Source: Bacteroidota bacterium (GTDB lineage: Bacteria; Bacteroidota; Bacteroidia; Chitinophagales; Chitinophagaceae). From it: a stretch of DNA of 64,000 bases. Positions 55,738 through 63,885 of the stretch are shown here, piece by piece. How positions within the stretch are numbered: position 1 is the stretch's first letter; each line of letters opens with the position of its first letter. Made by a program: the position numbers and the translations under genes. The DNA lies in contig JAFDXJ010000027.1 of assembly GCA_018268015.1 (NCBI GenBank), forward strand, positions 1 through 64,000. The letters are read 5' to 3'. The notes beneath the pieces are model-generated. The model saw only the letters and a list, made by a program, of their open reading frames with translations, did no database searches and was not told the origin of the DNA.

Positions 55738-56292
55738 ATGAGTGACCAGGATTTACTTCAAAAATATATTGAAGAAAAAAATAATTATTTCCTGGGAATT
55801 CTTTTAGAACGTTATACGATGCTCCTATTGGGAGTGGCGATGAAATATTTGAAAAATGAAGAAGATGCCAAAGATGCCGTACAGCAAATTTTTTTAAAGG
55901 TGTCTTTGGAATTACAAAAATATAAAGTGGATTATTTTAAAAGTTGGCTTTATATGGTTACCCGGAATTATTGCCTGATGCAATTGCGGAAAAGATCCAA
56001 TGCAAGGTGGAGTATTTTACCTGATGATATCCCTATTCATGAAAATTGGAGTTCTATAAATCATTTTATGGAAAAGGAAATCTTGTTAGATCAAATGCAT
56101 GACGCCATGGAGTATTTGCCGGAAGGCCAGAAAACATGTATTGCTCTTTTTTACCTGGAAAAGAAAAGTTACCAGGAAATCACTGAAATGACAGGAATGA
56201 CGATCCTGCAGGTAAAAAGTAATATTCAAAATGGGAAAAGAAATTTAAAAAATTTTATTTTTAGAAAAATGGAAATTGAAAAGCATGGATAA
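55738..56292 (+). CDS. ECF RNA polymerase sigma factor
   Basis: 184 residues from the ATG at 55738 (MSDQDLLQKYIEE); the longer frame to 55591 adds 49 residues with no homology. Region 2 is seen in LKNEEDAKDAVQQIFLKV and SWLYMVTRNYCLMQLRK, region 4 in YLPEGQKTCIALFYLEKKSYQEITEMTG. Sigma-70 family, extracytoplasmic-function type. Its last eight bases overlap a small membrane-protein gene, the usual pattern for a sigma factor with its anti-sigma factor. Confidence 0.92.
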   Translation: MSDQDLLQKYIEEKNNYFLGILLERYTMLLLGVAMKYLKNEEDAKDAVQQIFLKVSLELQKYKVDYFKSWLYMVTRNYCLMQLRKRSNARWSILPDDIPIHENWSSINHFMEKEILLDQMHDAMEYLPEGQKTCIALFYLEKKSYQEITEMTGMTILQVKSNIQNGKRNLKNFIFRKMEIEKHG

Positions 56293-56635
56293 TTTGCATT
56301 CCATATTTTTTGAAGGAGAGCTTACAGAAGCTCAGTTAAGAGATTACCTGGAGGGTAAATTGAGTGGTGAAGATTTGAAAGCTGTAGAAAAAATTATTCA
56401 GGAATCCCCTTTTTCCGGCGATGCAGTGGATGGTTTAAAACAAATTGCTTCTACCAAAAAACTTGACTCATTGGTCCGGCAGTTAAATGCAAATATGCAA
56501 ACACATTTATCCATTACAAAAGCCCACCGTAAGAAAAGAACCATACCCAACTTGTACTGGACTATACTGGCAATCTTGCTGATCCTGTTCATTTGTTTTC
56601 TTGGTTATTGGATTATTTCCGGGAAATTTCTGTAA
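56285..56635 (+). CDS. Small single-pass membrane protein, probable anti-sigma factor
   Basis: 116 residues from the ATG at 56285. A cytoplasmic part (1-88) contains RDYLEGKLSG and a SPFSGDAVDGL segment of a kind I associate with Bacteroidota proteins encoded after ECF sigma factors; a membrane helix fills 93-113 and only a few residues lie outside. No zinc-binding His-Cys motif and no periplasmic sensor domain are present, so it is a minimal form. The eight-base overlap with the sigma gene supports co-translation. Function inferred from context. Confidence 0.75.
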   Translation: MDNLHSIFFEGELTEAQLRDYLEGKLSGEDLKAVEKIIQESPFSGDAVDGLKQIASTKKLDSLVRQLNANMQTHLSITKAHRKKRTIPNLYWTILAILLILFICFLGYWIISGKFL

Positions 56636-56826
56636 TTGCAGAAGCATTATTTTAGAGAATTTTCTATCATGTTCCGATACCCGTAAAATCGAAAAATGGT
56701 TCATCGTAATCAGTCTAAAAAATAATTTGTTTGTTAGTAAATCATATTTAATTTCTATTTTGTTCTTTTGTATTGATGTATGGAATAGATAATTTGTATT
56801 TCTTTGATTAAAGTTAACAGCATATT

Positions 56827-58089
56827 ATGGCATCTAAACTGACCTCTCAGGAAGTCCTTAATTTCTTAATAATCGTTACTATTGTATTGATTTCTGCACG
56901 TTTCCTGGGTGAAATCTGCCGTAAACTCAAACAGCCTGTTGTGATCGGTGAAATCATTGCAGGCATTATTATAGGGCCTTCCGTAGTAGGCACTCTTTTT
57001 CCCAATTTCTTTCATCAGATTTTTCTTAGCCAGCCACGTGCATTCGGTGCATTTGATGGACTGGCCAATATTGGTGTGATCCTGCTGATGTTTGTTGCAG
57101 GGATAGAAGTGGACCTGAAGCAGATTGTGAAACAAGGGAAACAAGCTGCTTCCATTAGTATTTTAGGTATCTTATTTCCATTTTTACTTGGATTTATAAC
57201 CATATGGTTTTTTCATGATTTTATTTTTGCAACACCCAGTAAAGACCGTTTAATACCGGCCATGTTTTTTGGTACTGCATTGTCCATAACAGCTTTATCT
57301 GTTATTGTAAAAGTATTGATGGATTTGCAGCTTATGCGTACAAAAATTGGCAGCCTTGTATTAACCGGCGCCATGGTCAATGATTTTCTTGGATGGATAT
57401 TATTTTCCATTATTGTAAAAATGATGGATGTGAGTAAATCAGATGGGGACTCCATGTCCGTAATCATTGTTTTACTTTTTGCCATATTTATGGTCACCAT
57501 TGGAAGATGGGTTGTAAATCAGATTTTGAGATTGTCTGTAAAATATCTCTCACCTCCGGGAGGGATCATTACGGTAGGCATTTGCCTGTGTTTTTTGGGT
57601 GCCGTTTTTACAGAAGCGTTGCATATTCGCGGCGTTTTTGGGGCATTCCTCGTAGGTATAGCAGTGGGTGATTCAAAGCACTTTTCCATGACCTCGCAAA
57701 ATGTATTGGAGCATTTTATCCTGAATATTATTGCCCCATTATTTTTTGCTTCTGTTGGATTACAGATTAATTTTCTGACACACTTTGACCTAAGTGTGGT
57801 ATTGATTATCATTGGAATTTCTTTTACTGCAAAATTGGTTGGTACCTGGATCGGCGCAAGGGCAAGTGGTATGACCCGGAATGAATCTAAAGCAGTGGCC
57901 TTTGGAATGAATGCGAGAGGATCGCAGGAAATTGTATTAGGTTTAGTAGCGCTTCAAACAGGTATCATTGATGAAACAATTTTTGTGGGCCTTGTGATTA
58001 TGACGGTTGTGAGTATATTGGTAACCGGGCCGGCCATGAAATATTATTTTAATAAGGACATGAAATCCAAAGTCACCCAACCGGTGTAA
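56827..58089 (+). CDS. CPA2-family cation:proton antiporter
   Basis: 420 residues with about twelve membrane helices (Kef/NapA-like). Features: RKLKQPVVIGEIIAGIIIGPS near 40, FVAGIEVDL near 90, TALSITALSVIV, GAMVNDFLGW with the conserved Asp, and ARGSQEIVLGL near 365. The Asn-Asp in helix 5 (VNDFLGW, a single Asp) suggests an electroneutral exchanger of the Kef/CPA2 group. No regulatory TrkA-N domain follows. It lies 25 bases before a DUF4249 lipoprotein gene. Confidence 0.92.
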   Translation: MASKLTSQEVLNFLIIVTIVLISARFLGEICRKLKQPVVIGEIIAGIIIGPSVVGTLFPNFFHQIFLSQPRAFGAFDGLANIGVILLMFVAGIEVDLKQIVKQGKQAASISILGILFPFLLGFITIWFFHDFIFATPSKDRLIPAMFFGTALSITALSVIVKVLMDLQLMRTKIGSLVLTGAMVNDFLGWILFSIIVKMMDVSKSDGDSMSVIIVLLFAIFMVTIGRWVVNQILRLSVKYLSPPGGIITVGICLCFLGAVFTEALHIRGVFGAFLVGIAVGDSKHFSMTSQNVLEHFILNIIAPLFFASVGLQINFLTHFDLSVVLIIIGISFTAKLVGTWIGARASGMTRNESKAVAFGMNARGSQEIVLGLVALQTGIIDETIFVGLVIMTVVSILVTGPAMKYYFNKDMKSKVTQPV

Positions 58090-58114
58090 TTGAAATCCTA
58101 CATAGATCCATATC

Positions 58115-59008
58115 ATGAAAAAATGGATGATATATTCCTGCTTATCTGTGATGCTTTTATCATGCGAAAAAACAATCAAAGTAGAAGTAGAAAACCAGGC
58201 TCCTAAATTGGTGGTGAATGCAGAAATAGAAAATGGTAAACCCCCGCTTGTGTCTTTATCCACTTCATTAAATTTTTTTACAACCATCACACCTGAGGAA
58301 TTATCTAACACATTTGTACACCAGGCTAAAGTCAGTATTACAGTAGATAATACAGTATATCCATTGACTGAATATTCTTTTACGGATACATCCGATTTTA
58401 AATATTATTATTATACCATTGATACAACGAATGGAAATAACCTGCTGACCGGTGAGTTTGGTAAAAGTTATTTATTGCAAATTCAAACTTTGGATGGAAG
58501 CGAGTACAGCAGTACGACCAGCATCCCTTTCCTTACAAAATTATGTGATTCATTATGGTGGGAGCCGGCTGTAAATACCGATGATACAACACTTTGCCGC
58601 ATGTTTGGGAAATTTACGGATCCGCCGGGTCTTGGCAATTATGTCCGATATTTTACCCGGGAAAATGATGGACCTTTTTTGCCCGGATTAAACTCAACTG
58701 CAGATGACCAGGTCGTGGATGGAATTACTTATACTTTTCAATTTGATATGGGGTGGGATAAAAACAGTAATGAAAAACCAACAGGAGATCATTATGGGTT
58801 TGCACATCGGGGGGATACCGTTACTTTAAAGTTTTGTAATATAGATAAAGGCACATTTGATTTTTGGAATACATGGGATTTTGCTTATCAAAGTTATGGG
58901 AATCCATTTTCCTCGCCCATTCATGTTATTGGAAATATTTCTAATGGCGCATTAGGGGTTTTTAGTGGCTATGCTGCACAATATAAAAGTATCATCATTC
59001 CTCGTTAG
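58115..59008 (+). CDS. DUF4249 outer-membrane lipoprotein
   Basis: 297 residues. Signal ending in LLSCEKT (Cys at about 17), then a DUF4249 body: PKLVVNAEIENGKPPLVSLSTS, a conserved SLNFF region, YLLQIQTLDGSEYSSTTSIP. Family members usually sit beside a TonB-dependent receptor and are thought to be surface or periplasmic partners. No receptor is adjacent here; the antiporter gene precedes it by 25 bases. Confidence 0.87.
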   Translation: MKKWMIYSCLSVMLLSCEKTIKVEVENQAPKLVVNAEIENGKPPLVSLSTSLNFFTTITPEELSNTFVHQAKVSITVDNTVYPLTEYSFTDTSDFKYYYYTIDTTNGNNLLTGEFGKSYLLQIQTLDGSEYSSTTSIPFLTKLCDSLWWEPAVNTDDTTLCRMFGKFTDPPGLGNYVRYFTRENDGPFLPGLNSTADDQVVDGITYTFQFDMGWDKNSNEKPTGDHYGFAHRGDTVTLKFCNIDKGTFDFWNTWDFAYQSYGNPFSSPIHVIGNISNGALGVFSGYAAQYKSIIIPR

Positions 59009-59047
59009 TTAATCTATTTCAGGCCTGTTTTACAGAAAAAAATTGAG

Positions 59048-59055
59048 TACTTTTG
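59048..59055 (+). promoter_or_regulatory. -7 box of thioredoxin reductase
   Basis: TACTTTTG matches TAnnTTTG exactly and gives a leader of about 38 bases before the trxB ATG. The expected -33 position has only a TGTTTT-like sequence, so the pair is incomplete. Confidence 0.45.
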
Positions 59056-59096
59056 CAACTCATTTTTTTCAACTACATTAAAATAATTATTTCAAA

Positions 59097-60050
59097 ATGG
59101 ATAATCAAGTTACGGAGAAAGTACATTGCCTGATTATAGGTAGTGGCCCTGCGGGATATACGGCGGCTATTTATGCTGCACGTGCCAATTTGAAACCTGT
59201 TTTATATCAAGGGATTCAACCAGGTGGCCAATTGACCATAACGACAGATGTCGAAAATTATCCCGGTTATCCGGATGGAATACAAGGACCGGAGATGATG
59301 GTACATTTTGAAAAGCAAGCAGTACGTATGGGGGCAGATATTCGTTATGGATTAGCTACCCGGGCAGAATTAAAAGGTCCTAAACATCAAATTGAAATTG
59401 ATGAAGAAAAATGGATTGAGGCAGATTGTGTCATTATAGCAACCGGCGCTTCTGCAAAGTGGCTGGGCCTGGAAAGTGAACAACGACTGAATGGGCACGG
59501 CGTGAGTGCTTGTGCTGTTTGTGATGGTTTCTTTTTTAAAAATAAAGAAGTGGCCATTATTGGGGCTGGTGATACGGCATGTGAAGAAGCTTTATACTTA
59601 TCCAAATTATGTACAAAAGTCCACATGATTGTTCGTAAAGATGAGCATGGAATGCGCGCCAGCAAAGTGATGCAGGACCGCGTTAAAAATACGGCAAACA
59701 TCCAGATTTATTGGAATAGTATAACAAAAGAAGTATTGGGAGAAAACACCGTAGAAGGTGTAAAAATTATGGATACCCAAACAAATGTTGAAAAAATTAT
59801 TCCTATCAGCGCCTTTTTTGTTGCCATTGGCCATACACCCAATAGCGAGATTTTTAAAGGATGGCTGAATATGGATGATGCGGGTTATATATTAACAACG
59901 CCGGGTACTTCCAAAACGAATATTGAAGGGGTCTTTGCTGCGGGAGATGTGCAGGATAAAACATATCGTCAGGCAGTGACAGCCGCGGGAAGTGGTTGTA
60001 TGGCCGCATTGGATGCGGAAAGATATTTGAGTGAAAAATTTCCGGAATAA
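59097..60050 (+). CDS. trxB: Thioredoxin-disulfide reductase
   Basis: 317 residues. FAD motif IIGSGPAGYTAAIY (13-26), the redox pair C139 and C142 (CAVCDG), the NADPH motif GAGDTACEEA (157-166) and the C-terminal FAD motif GVFAAGDVQDK. It uses NADPH to reduce the thioredoxin encoded at 34210-34527. folB follows after nine bases and is probably co-transcribed. Confidence 0.97.
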   Translation: MDNQVTEKVHCLIIGSGPAGYTAAIYAARANLKPVLYQGIQPGGQLTITTDVENYPGYPDGIQGPEMMVHFEKQAVRMGADIRYGLATRAELKGPKHQIEIDEEKWIEADCVIIATGASAKWLGLESEQRLNGHGVSACAVCDGFFFKNKEVAIIGAGDTACEEALYLSKLCTKVHMIVRKDEHGMRASKVMQDRVKNTANIQIYWNSITKEVLGENTVEGVKIMDTQTNVEKIIPISAFFVAIGHTPNSEIFKGWLNMDDAGYILTTPGTSKTNIEGVFAAGDVQDKTYRQAVTAAGSGCMAALDAERYLSEKFPE

Positions 60051-60059
60051 AAAATATTT

Positions 60060-60428
60060 ATGCTATTTGTACATTTATCAAACCTGCACTTTTATGCTTC
60101 GCATGGGTTTTATGAAGAAGAAAAAGTAATGGGCGCTTCATTTGAAGTGAATGTAAGGGTGGGATTTCAACCGAATAAATTTCCAATACTTCATCTGACT
60201 GAAACAATTGATTATAGTGCCGTTTATGAATTGGTGAAAAAGGTTATGCAACATGCACAGCCCTTATTGGAAACGGTTGCCGGAACAATGGCTGTACAAA
60301 TTTTTGAGCAATTTTCTTTAGCCGAACAAGTTCATATTCATATTGTCAAACTCAATCCTCCCATATTAGAATTTATGGGAGAATCGGGTGTTTCCTTAGA
60401 TGTAAAGAGAGATGAGATCAGAAACTAA
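60060..60428 (+). CDS. folB: Dihydroneopterin aldolase
   Basis: 122 residues, the usual length. The family opening LHFYASHGFYEEE carries the active-site region, TETIDYSAVYELVK binds the pterin, and LLETVAGTMAVQIFEQF follows. It cleaves dihydroneopterin to 6-hydroxymethyl-dihydropterin and glycolaldehyde on the way to folate. It begins nine bases after trxB. Confidence 0.92.
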   Translation: MLFVHLSNLHFYASHGFYEEEKVMGASFEVNVRVGFQPNKFPILHLTETIDYSAVYELVKKVMQHAQPLLETVAGTMAVQIFEQFSLAEQVHIHIVKLNPPILEFMGESGVSLDVKRDEIRN

Positions 60429-60479
60429 ATGCTCATTCAGAATAATTTGGGGATTGTAAAAAACAGGGAAAAGACAAAC

Positions 60480-60755
60480 CTATCTTCTATATTTATTTCT
60501 GGGTTCGGGTCTCTGCCTTTCTTCAGCCTGTTTAACAACCAAAGGTTTTTTGCCCAGGGAGATATCATTTAAATGTTCAATGGCATCTTTACCATCCTGT
60601 TCTTCTTTCATACTTACAAATCCAAATCCACGGCTTTTTCCCGTTTCTTTATCCAGGGTCACCTTTGCTGAAAGCACCGGCCCGAATTTTTCAAAAATTT
60701 CAAGTAGTTCTGCATCATCCAAATCATAAGGCAGGCCGGCAACAAATAAATTCAT
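60480..60755 (-). CDS. RRM-type RNA-binding protein
   Basis: 91 residues from the ATG at 60755 (MNLFVAGLPYDLDDAELL); the longer frame upstream is not supported. A single RNA recognition motif: RNP2 LFVAGL at 3-8 and RNP1 KSRGFGFVSM at about 43-52, followed by a basic tail rich in Arg and Pro. Such single-RRM proteins are abundant in Bacteroidota; RbpB of Bacteroides thetaiotaomicron is a studied relative that affects many transcripts. It stands alone and faces folB. Confidence 0.92.
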   Translation of the reverse strand: MNLFVAGLPYDLDDAELLEIFEKFGPVLSAKVTLDKETGKSRGFGFVSMKEEQDGKDAIEHLNDISLGKKPLVVKQAEERQRPEPRNKYRR

Positions 60756-60991
60756 ACAGATATTTTTGTAAATATACGGAACAAAAAGGGTATGATAACT
60801 CCAAAAAACACGTACAATTATTTTTAACATCTACACATTCCTTGTTGCGGAACTTGTGCGACAAATGATGTATAAAGTCCGGAATATAGAAAAGAATCCC
60901 TTTTTCGAGATCTTCTTTTTACAAAATCTCTTTCAGCATTTTGAGATAAAATGAAATGTTCTTTAAGGAACTATCAACCTTTCTCTGGAGA

Positions 60992-63433
60992 TTAGTTGTA
61001 TTTAAAATTTAATGGAATATTTATTTTTATCCCAATATTTCTGCCCATATCAAAAACACCCTGCCTGCCTGTAACGTTATTGATTGCAAGATATTTAAAC
61101 CTGCTAAGGCTATTTTGATAAGCTATATTTCCCAGGTTTTCTCCGGTAATGTTCAGAGTAAATAAAGTTTGATTATTCTTTATAATATCAACACTTGCAT
61201 GAGCGCCTATGAGCCAATATCCCGGGGTATTTGTTTCGGTATTAAAACCCGTAAATGGATTGTGTTGTTGGAAAACAAAATCGCTTTCTAATCCTATATT
61301 TAAATTCCTGATTTTTTTTCCGTCTTTAAAAAAGTTTCCACTTAAAATAGTAAATATTCTTGCTGCCGGAATGTTGGGCAAGTTTTCTGAACCTCCGACT
61401 GGCGTGGTGAATTTACCTCTCGTATAAGAAAAAACATTTTTAAAATGTAGCCAATCCAATGGATGCGGATGTAGATCCAGGCTGACTTCTGCGCCATACA
61501 GGTTAGCCGTTTCCTGATCAAATTGAAACACTTCCAATGCCTGGCCGCTTTCCGGATCAAGTATCGTGGAATCAGCGCCATTTTGGGCAAGTAGCCTTTT
61601 ATAAAAGATAAAATTTTGAACATGATTATAAAATAAGCTGGCATCAAAAGATACATGTTGAGAAGTGATTTCTATTCCTGCATCTCCTTGAATGCTTACT
61701 TCAGATTTTAAATTATTATCTCCAATTTCGTAACGATTCGTTCCTTCGTGCACGCCATTACTTGATAACTCTGCAAAATTCGGCGCCCGGTAACCTCTGG
61801 CTATATTGGCTTTTAGTGCAAGAGATTTTGAAACCTCATAACTTAAACCCAGGCTCCCGGAAATATTTGAAAAATTTTTCTTCAACGCTGTAAATTTTGT
61901 TTCCCCTTCCATCACCATTCCCTTTGCATTATCATGCCTGGTATCATATCTCAATCCACCGCTTAAGCTTAACCTGTTTTTGGAATACTGAGAAAAAACG
62001 TACGCTCCTATATCAAAAAGATTGTATTCAGGGATTAATACTTCCTCGGCTAAATTTTGATTGTTTTGATACATTCCACCTACTCCGAAACTCGTTTTAA
62101 AATTTCCCGTATAAGGTAAATGCCAATTGATGTTATAGGTAATGGTTTGCAAATTAAACCAGGCATTTGGGGTGTTAATGTCTTCGGAATTTCCAAATTC
62201 TTGTCGTTGATTATGCTGATAACTTAATATAAGATCTAGATTGCTATTTCCAATTTTTAAATTGTTGTTAGACGTGATTTGAAAATGACGTATATGCTGA
62301 AAAGGAACAGTGCTAGATAATGAATTAAAATCCTGCTTTGTAGCAATAGCTTCATCTCCATTCGGCAGCATTTTTATAAATTTCCCTGTGGCGCTGTCCC
62401 GGTTTCCTTCAACAATGCCCAGATGTTCATCAAAATTGCTGATTATTAAATTTGACCGGCCCCATTGACCATTATATCCTAACATTCCTCCAAAATTGAT
62501 ATTTTGAAATTTTGAATTGAAAACATAGCCATCATATTTATTTTGATAATCAGCCGCTCCTTTATAACTGCCATAAGCATTCCAGCTAAATCCATTTTTA
62601 CTTCCTCCTAAATTTCCATAAAAACCTCTTAAGTGATTATTCGTTTGATACTCGCTTAATAAAGTGCCACGAATAACTCCATCCGGTGTAGGAGTTTGTG
62701 AAATAATATTGATAACACCGGCTAGAGCATCACTGCCATAGATCAATGAAGCGGGGCCTTTAAGTACTTCCACCCGTTGCACAGTGTAATCGTCTATTTC
62801 AATACCATGTTCATCGCCCCACTGCTGGCCTTCCTGCCTCACACCATCATGAATCGTAAGAACTCGGTTATATCCAAGCCCACGGATGAAAGGTTTTGAA
62901 ATAGCCGGCCCTGTACTAACTGCATTAACACCGGGAACGAGTTTGGTTAAAGCATCTATTACATTCGTTGAAGTTGTGTTCATAAACTCATCCTTTTTGA
63001 TCACAGAAACCGGTTGAGGGTTTTGCCTGATGCGGGTTGCACTTGATACACCTGTAACAATTACGGCTGTTTGTTCAACAGCAGTCTGGTCCAGTTTAAT
63101 GTCCAGTTTTAAATCTTCATGAACTGAAATAGTTTGCGCCCATTGTGCATATCCCATGTAAGAAACTTCCAGAAGGTATTTTCCTTTAGGCACTTCATGA
63201 AAGTAATAATTCCCCTGAGCATCCGTAATGGTGCTGCGTTTTAATTCATATATAAAAATGGAAGCGCCCAGTAATGCCTCCCCGGTTTTGGCATCCAACA
63301 CTTTCCCGGCTATATTAAAATTTGAATTGGGTTGAAGTGCATCTTTCGATGTTTTTGCGTATGTATAATTTGAAATCAAAATGAAGAGTAACAAAGCATT
63401 CAATGAGATTATTTTTGTAATCGTGTTTTGCAT
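60992..63433 (-). CDS. TonB-dependent receptor, possibly for a metal (ZnuD-like)
   Basis: 813 residues: signal peptide (1-26), a carboxypeptidase-regulatory-like domain (39-112), plug domain (about 125-250) and a 22-strand barrel ending near NIPLNFKYN. The plug has the run QWGDEHG (204-210) ahead of DDYTVQRVEVLKGPASLIYG; a DEHG/DHG plug motif is what I recall from zinc-type ZnuD receptors. Upstream on the same strand is a small exported protein with His and a CALC motif. Metal, probably zinc or copper, is the best guess for the substrate, but siderophore or other ligands are not excluded. Confidence 0.88.
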   Translation of the reverse strand: MQNTITKIISLNALLLFILISNYTYAKTSKDALQPNSNFNIAGKVLDAKTGEALLGASIFIYELKRSTITDAQGNYYFHEVPKGKYLLEVSYMGYAQWAQTISVHEDLKLDIKLDQTAVEQTAVIVTGVSSATRIRQNPQPVSVIKKDEFMNTTSTNVIDALTKLVPGVNAVSTGPAISKPFIRGLGYNRVLTIHDGVRQEGQQWGDEHGIEIDDYTVQRVEVLKGPASLIYGSDALAGVINIISQTPTPDGVIRGTLLSEYQTNNHLRGFYGNLGGSKNGFSWNAYGSYKGAADYQNKYDGYVFNSKFQNINFGGMLGYNGQWGRSNLIISNFDEHLGIVEGNRDSATGKFIKMLPNGDEAIATKQDFNSLSSTVPFQHIRHFQITSNNNLKIGNSNLDLILSYQHNQRQEFGNSEDINTPNAWFNLQTITYNINWHLPYTGNFKTSFGVGGMYQNNQNLAEEVLIPEYNLFDIGAYVFSQYSKNRLSLSGGLRYDTRHDNAKGMVMEGETKFTALKKNFSNISGSLGLSYEVSKSLALKANIARGYRAPNFAELSSNGVHEGTNRYEIGDNNLKSEVSIQGDAGIEITSQHVSFDASLFYNHVQNFIFYKRLLAQNGADSTILDPESGQALEVFQFDQETANLYGAEVSLDLHPHPLDWLHFKNVFSYTRGKFTTPVGGSENLPNIPAARIFTILSGNFFKDGKKIRNLNIGLESDFVFQQHNPFTGFNTETNTPGYWLIGAHASVDIIKNNQTLFTLNITGENLGNIAYQNSLSRFKYLAINNVTGRQGVFDMGRNIGIKINIPLNFKYN

Positions 63434-63501
63434 GAACTGAAAATTTAATTTAGCCCTTTCAAGCCATTAAAAAAGAAAAAGGAAACAGTGAAGAGTGCGA
63501 T

Positions 63502-63843
63502 TTAGATGGTATGAACAGACAATGGAGGTGCTCTGTCAGACGATGCGATGGCTAATGTTTCAACATTTGGTATAATGAATTCTCCATAAAAAGAGTCGAA
63601 ATCAAAAACCGGGGTTGAGATACTAGGTGCATAAGTTACGAATCCGTCTTTCGCTAATTGAAAATCACAAAGCGCACAGGCGTAATTACCATGTATTGAA
63701 GAAGTATGTTGAGCTAAAGAAATTGAGGAATAAGAATAATTAGGATGTGTATGAAAAGTTTTTGCCAATTGAATAAAAGAAAAAAGCAGCAATAATATCA
63801 AAGCGCTTATTTGTTTAAAAATTGGTCTTCGGAAAAATAGCAT
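63502..63843 (-). CDS. Small exported His/Cys protein upstream of the TonB receptor
   Basis: 113 residues from the ATG at 63843; the track frame begins at TTG at 63849. A signal sequence (about 8-28) is followed by TFHTHPN, a CALCDFQL motif (CxxC) and an end SSDRAPPLSVHTI. The ending RAPP and the CxxC are reminiscent of DUF2946-type proteins that accompany TonB receptors in other bacteria. It is not a recognised family and its function is unknown; metal binding by the His and Cys residues is plausible. It precedes the receptor by 68 bases. Confidence 0.7.
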   Translation of the reverse strand: MLFFRRPIFKQISALILLLLFSFIQLAKTFHTHPNYSYSSISLAQHTSSIHGNYACALCDFQLAKDGFVTYAPSISTPVFDFDSFYGEFIIPNVETLAIASSDRAPPLSVHTI

Positions 63844-63846
63844 GCG

Positions 63847-63885
63847 CAAAACTACAATTCAAATATTATTTGCAACAATGTTGTA
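63847..63885 (-). promoter_or_regulatory. Promoter and overlapping dyad of the small-protein/receptor operon
   Basis: On the minus strand TTG (63878-63876), 21 bases, TAGTTTTG (63854-63847): spacing identical to the trxA promoter and a full match at the -7 box. A dyad TGCAACAATGTTGTA (63871-63885; core CAACA-a-TGTTG) covers the -33 box. The predicted transcript start is at about the ATG, so the mRNA may be nearly leaderless. Repression by a Fur/Zur-type regulator is a testable guess. Confidence 0.5.
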
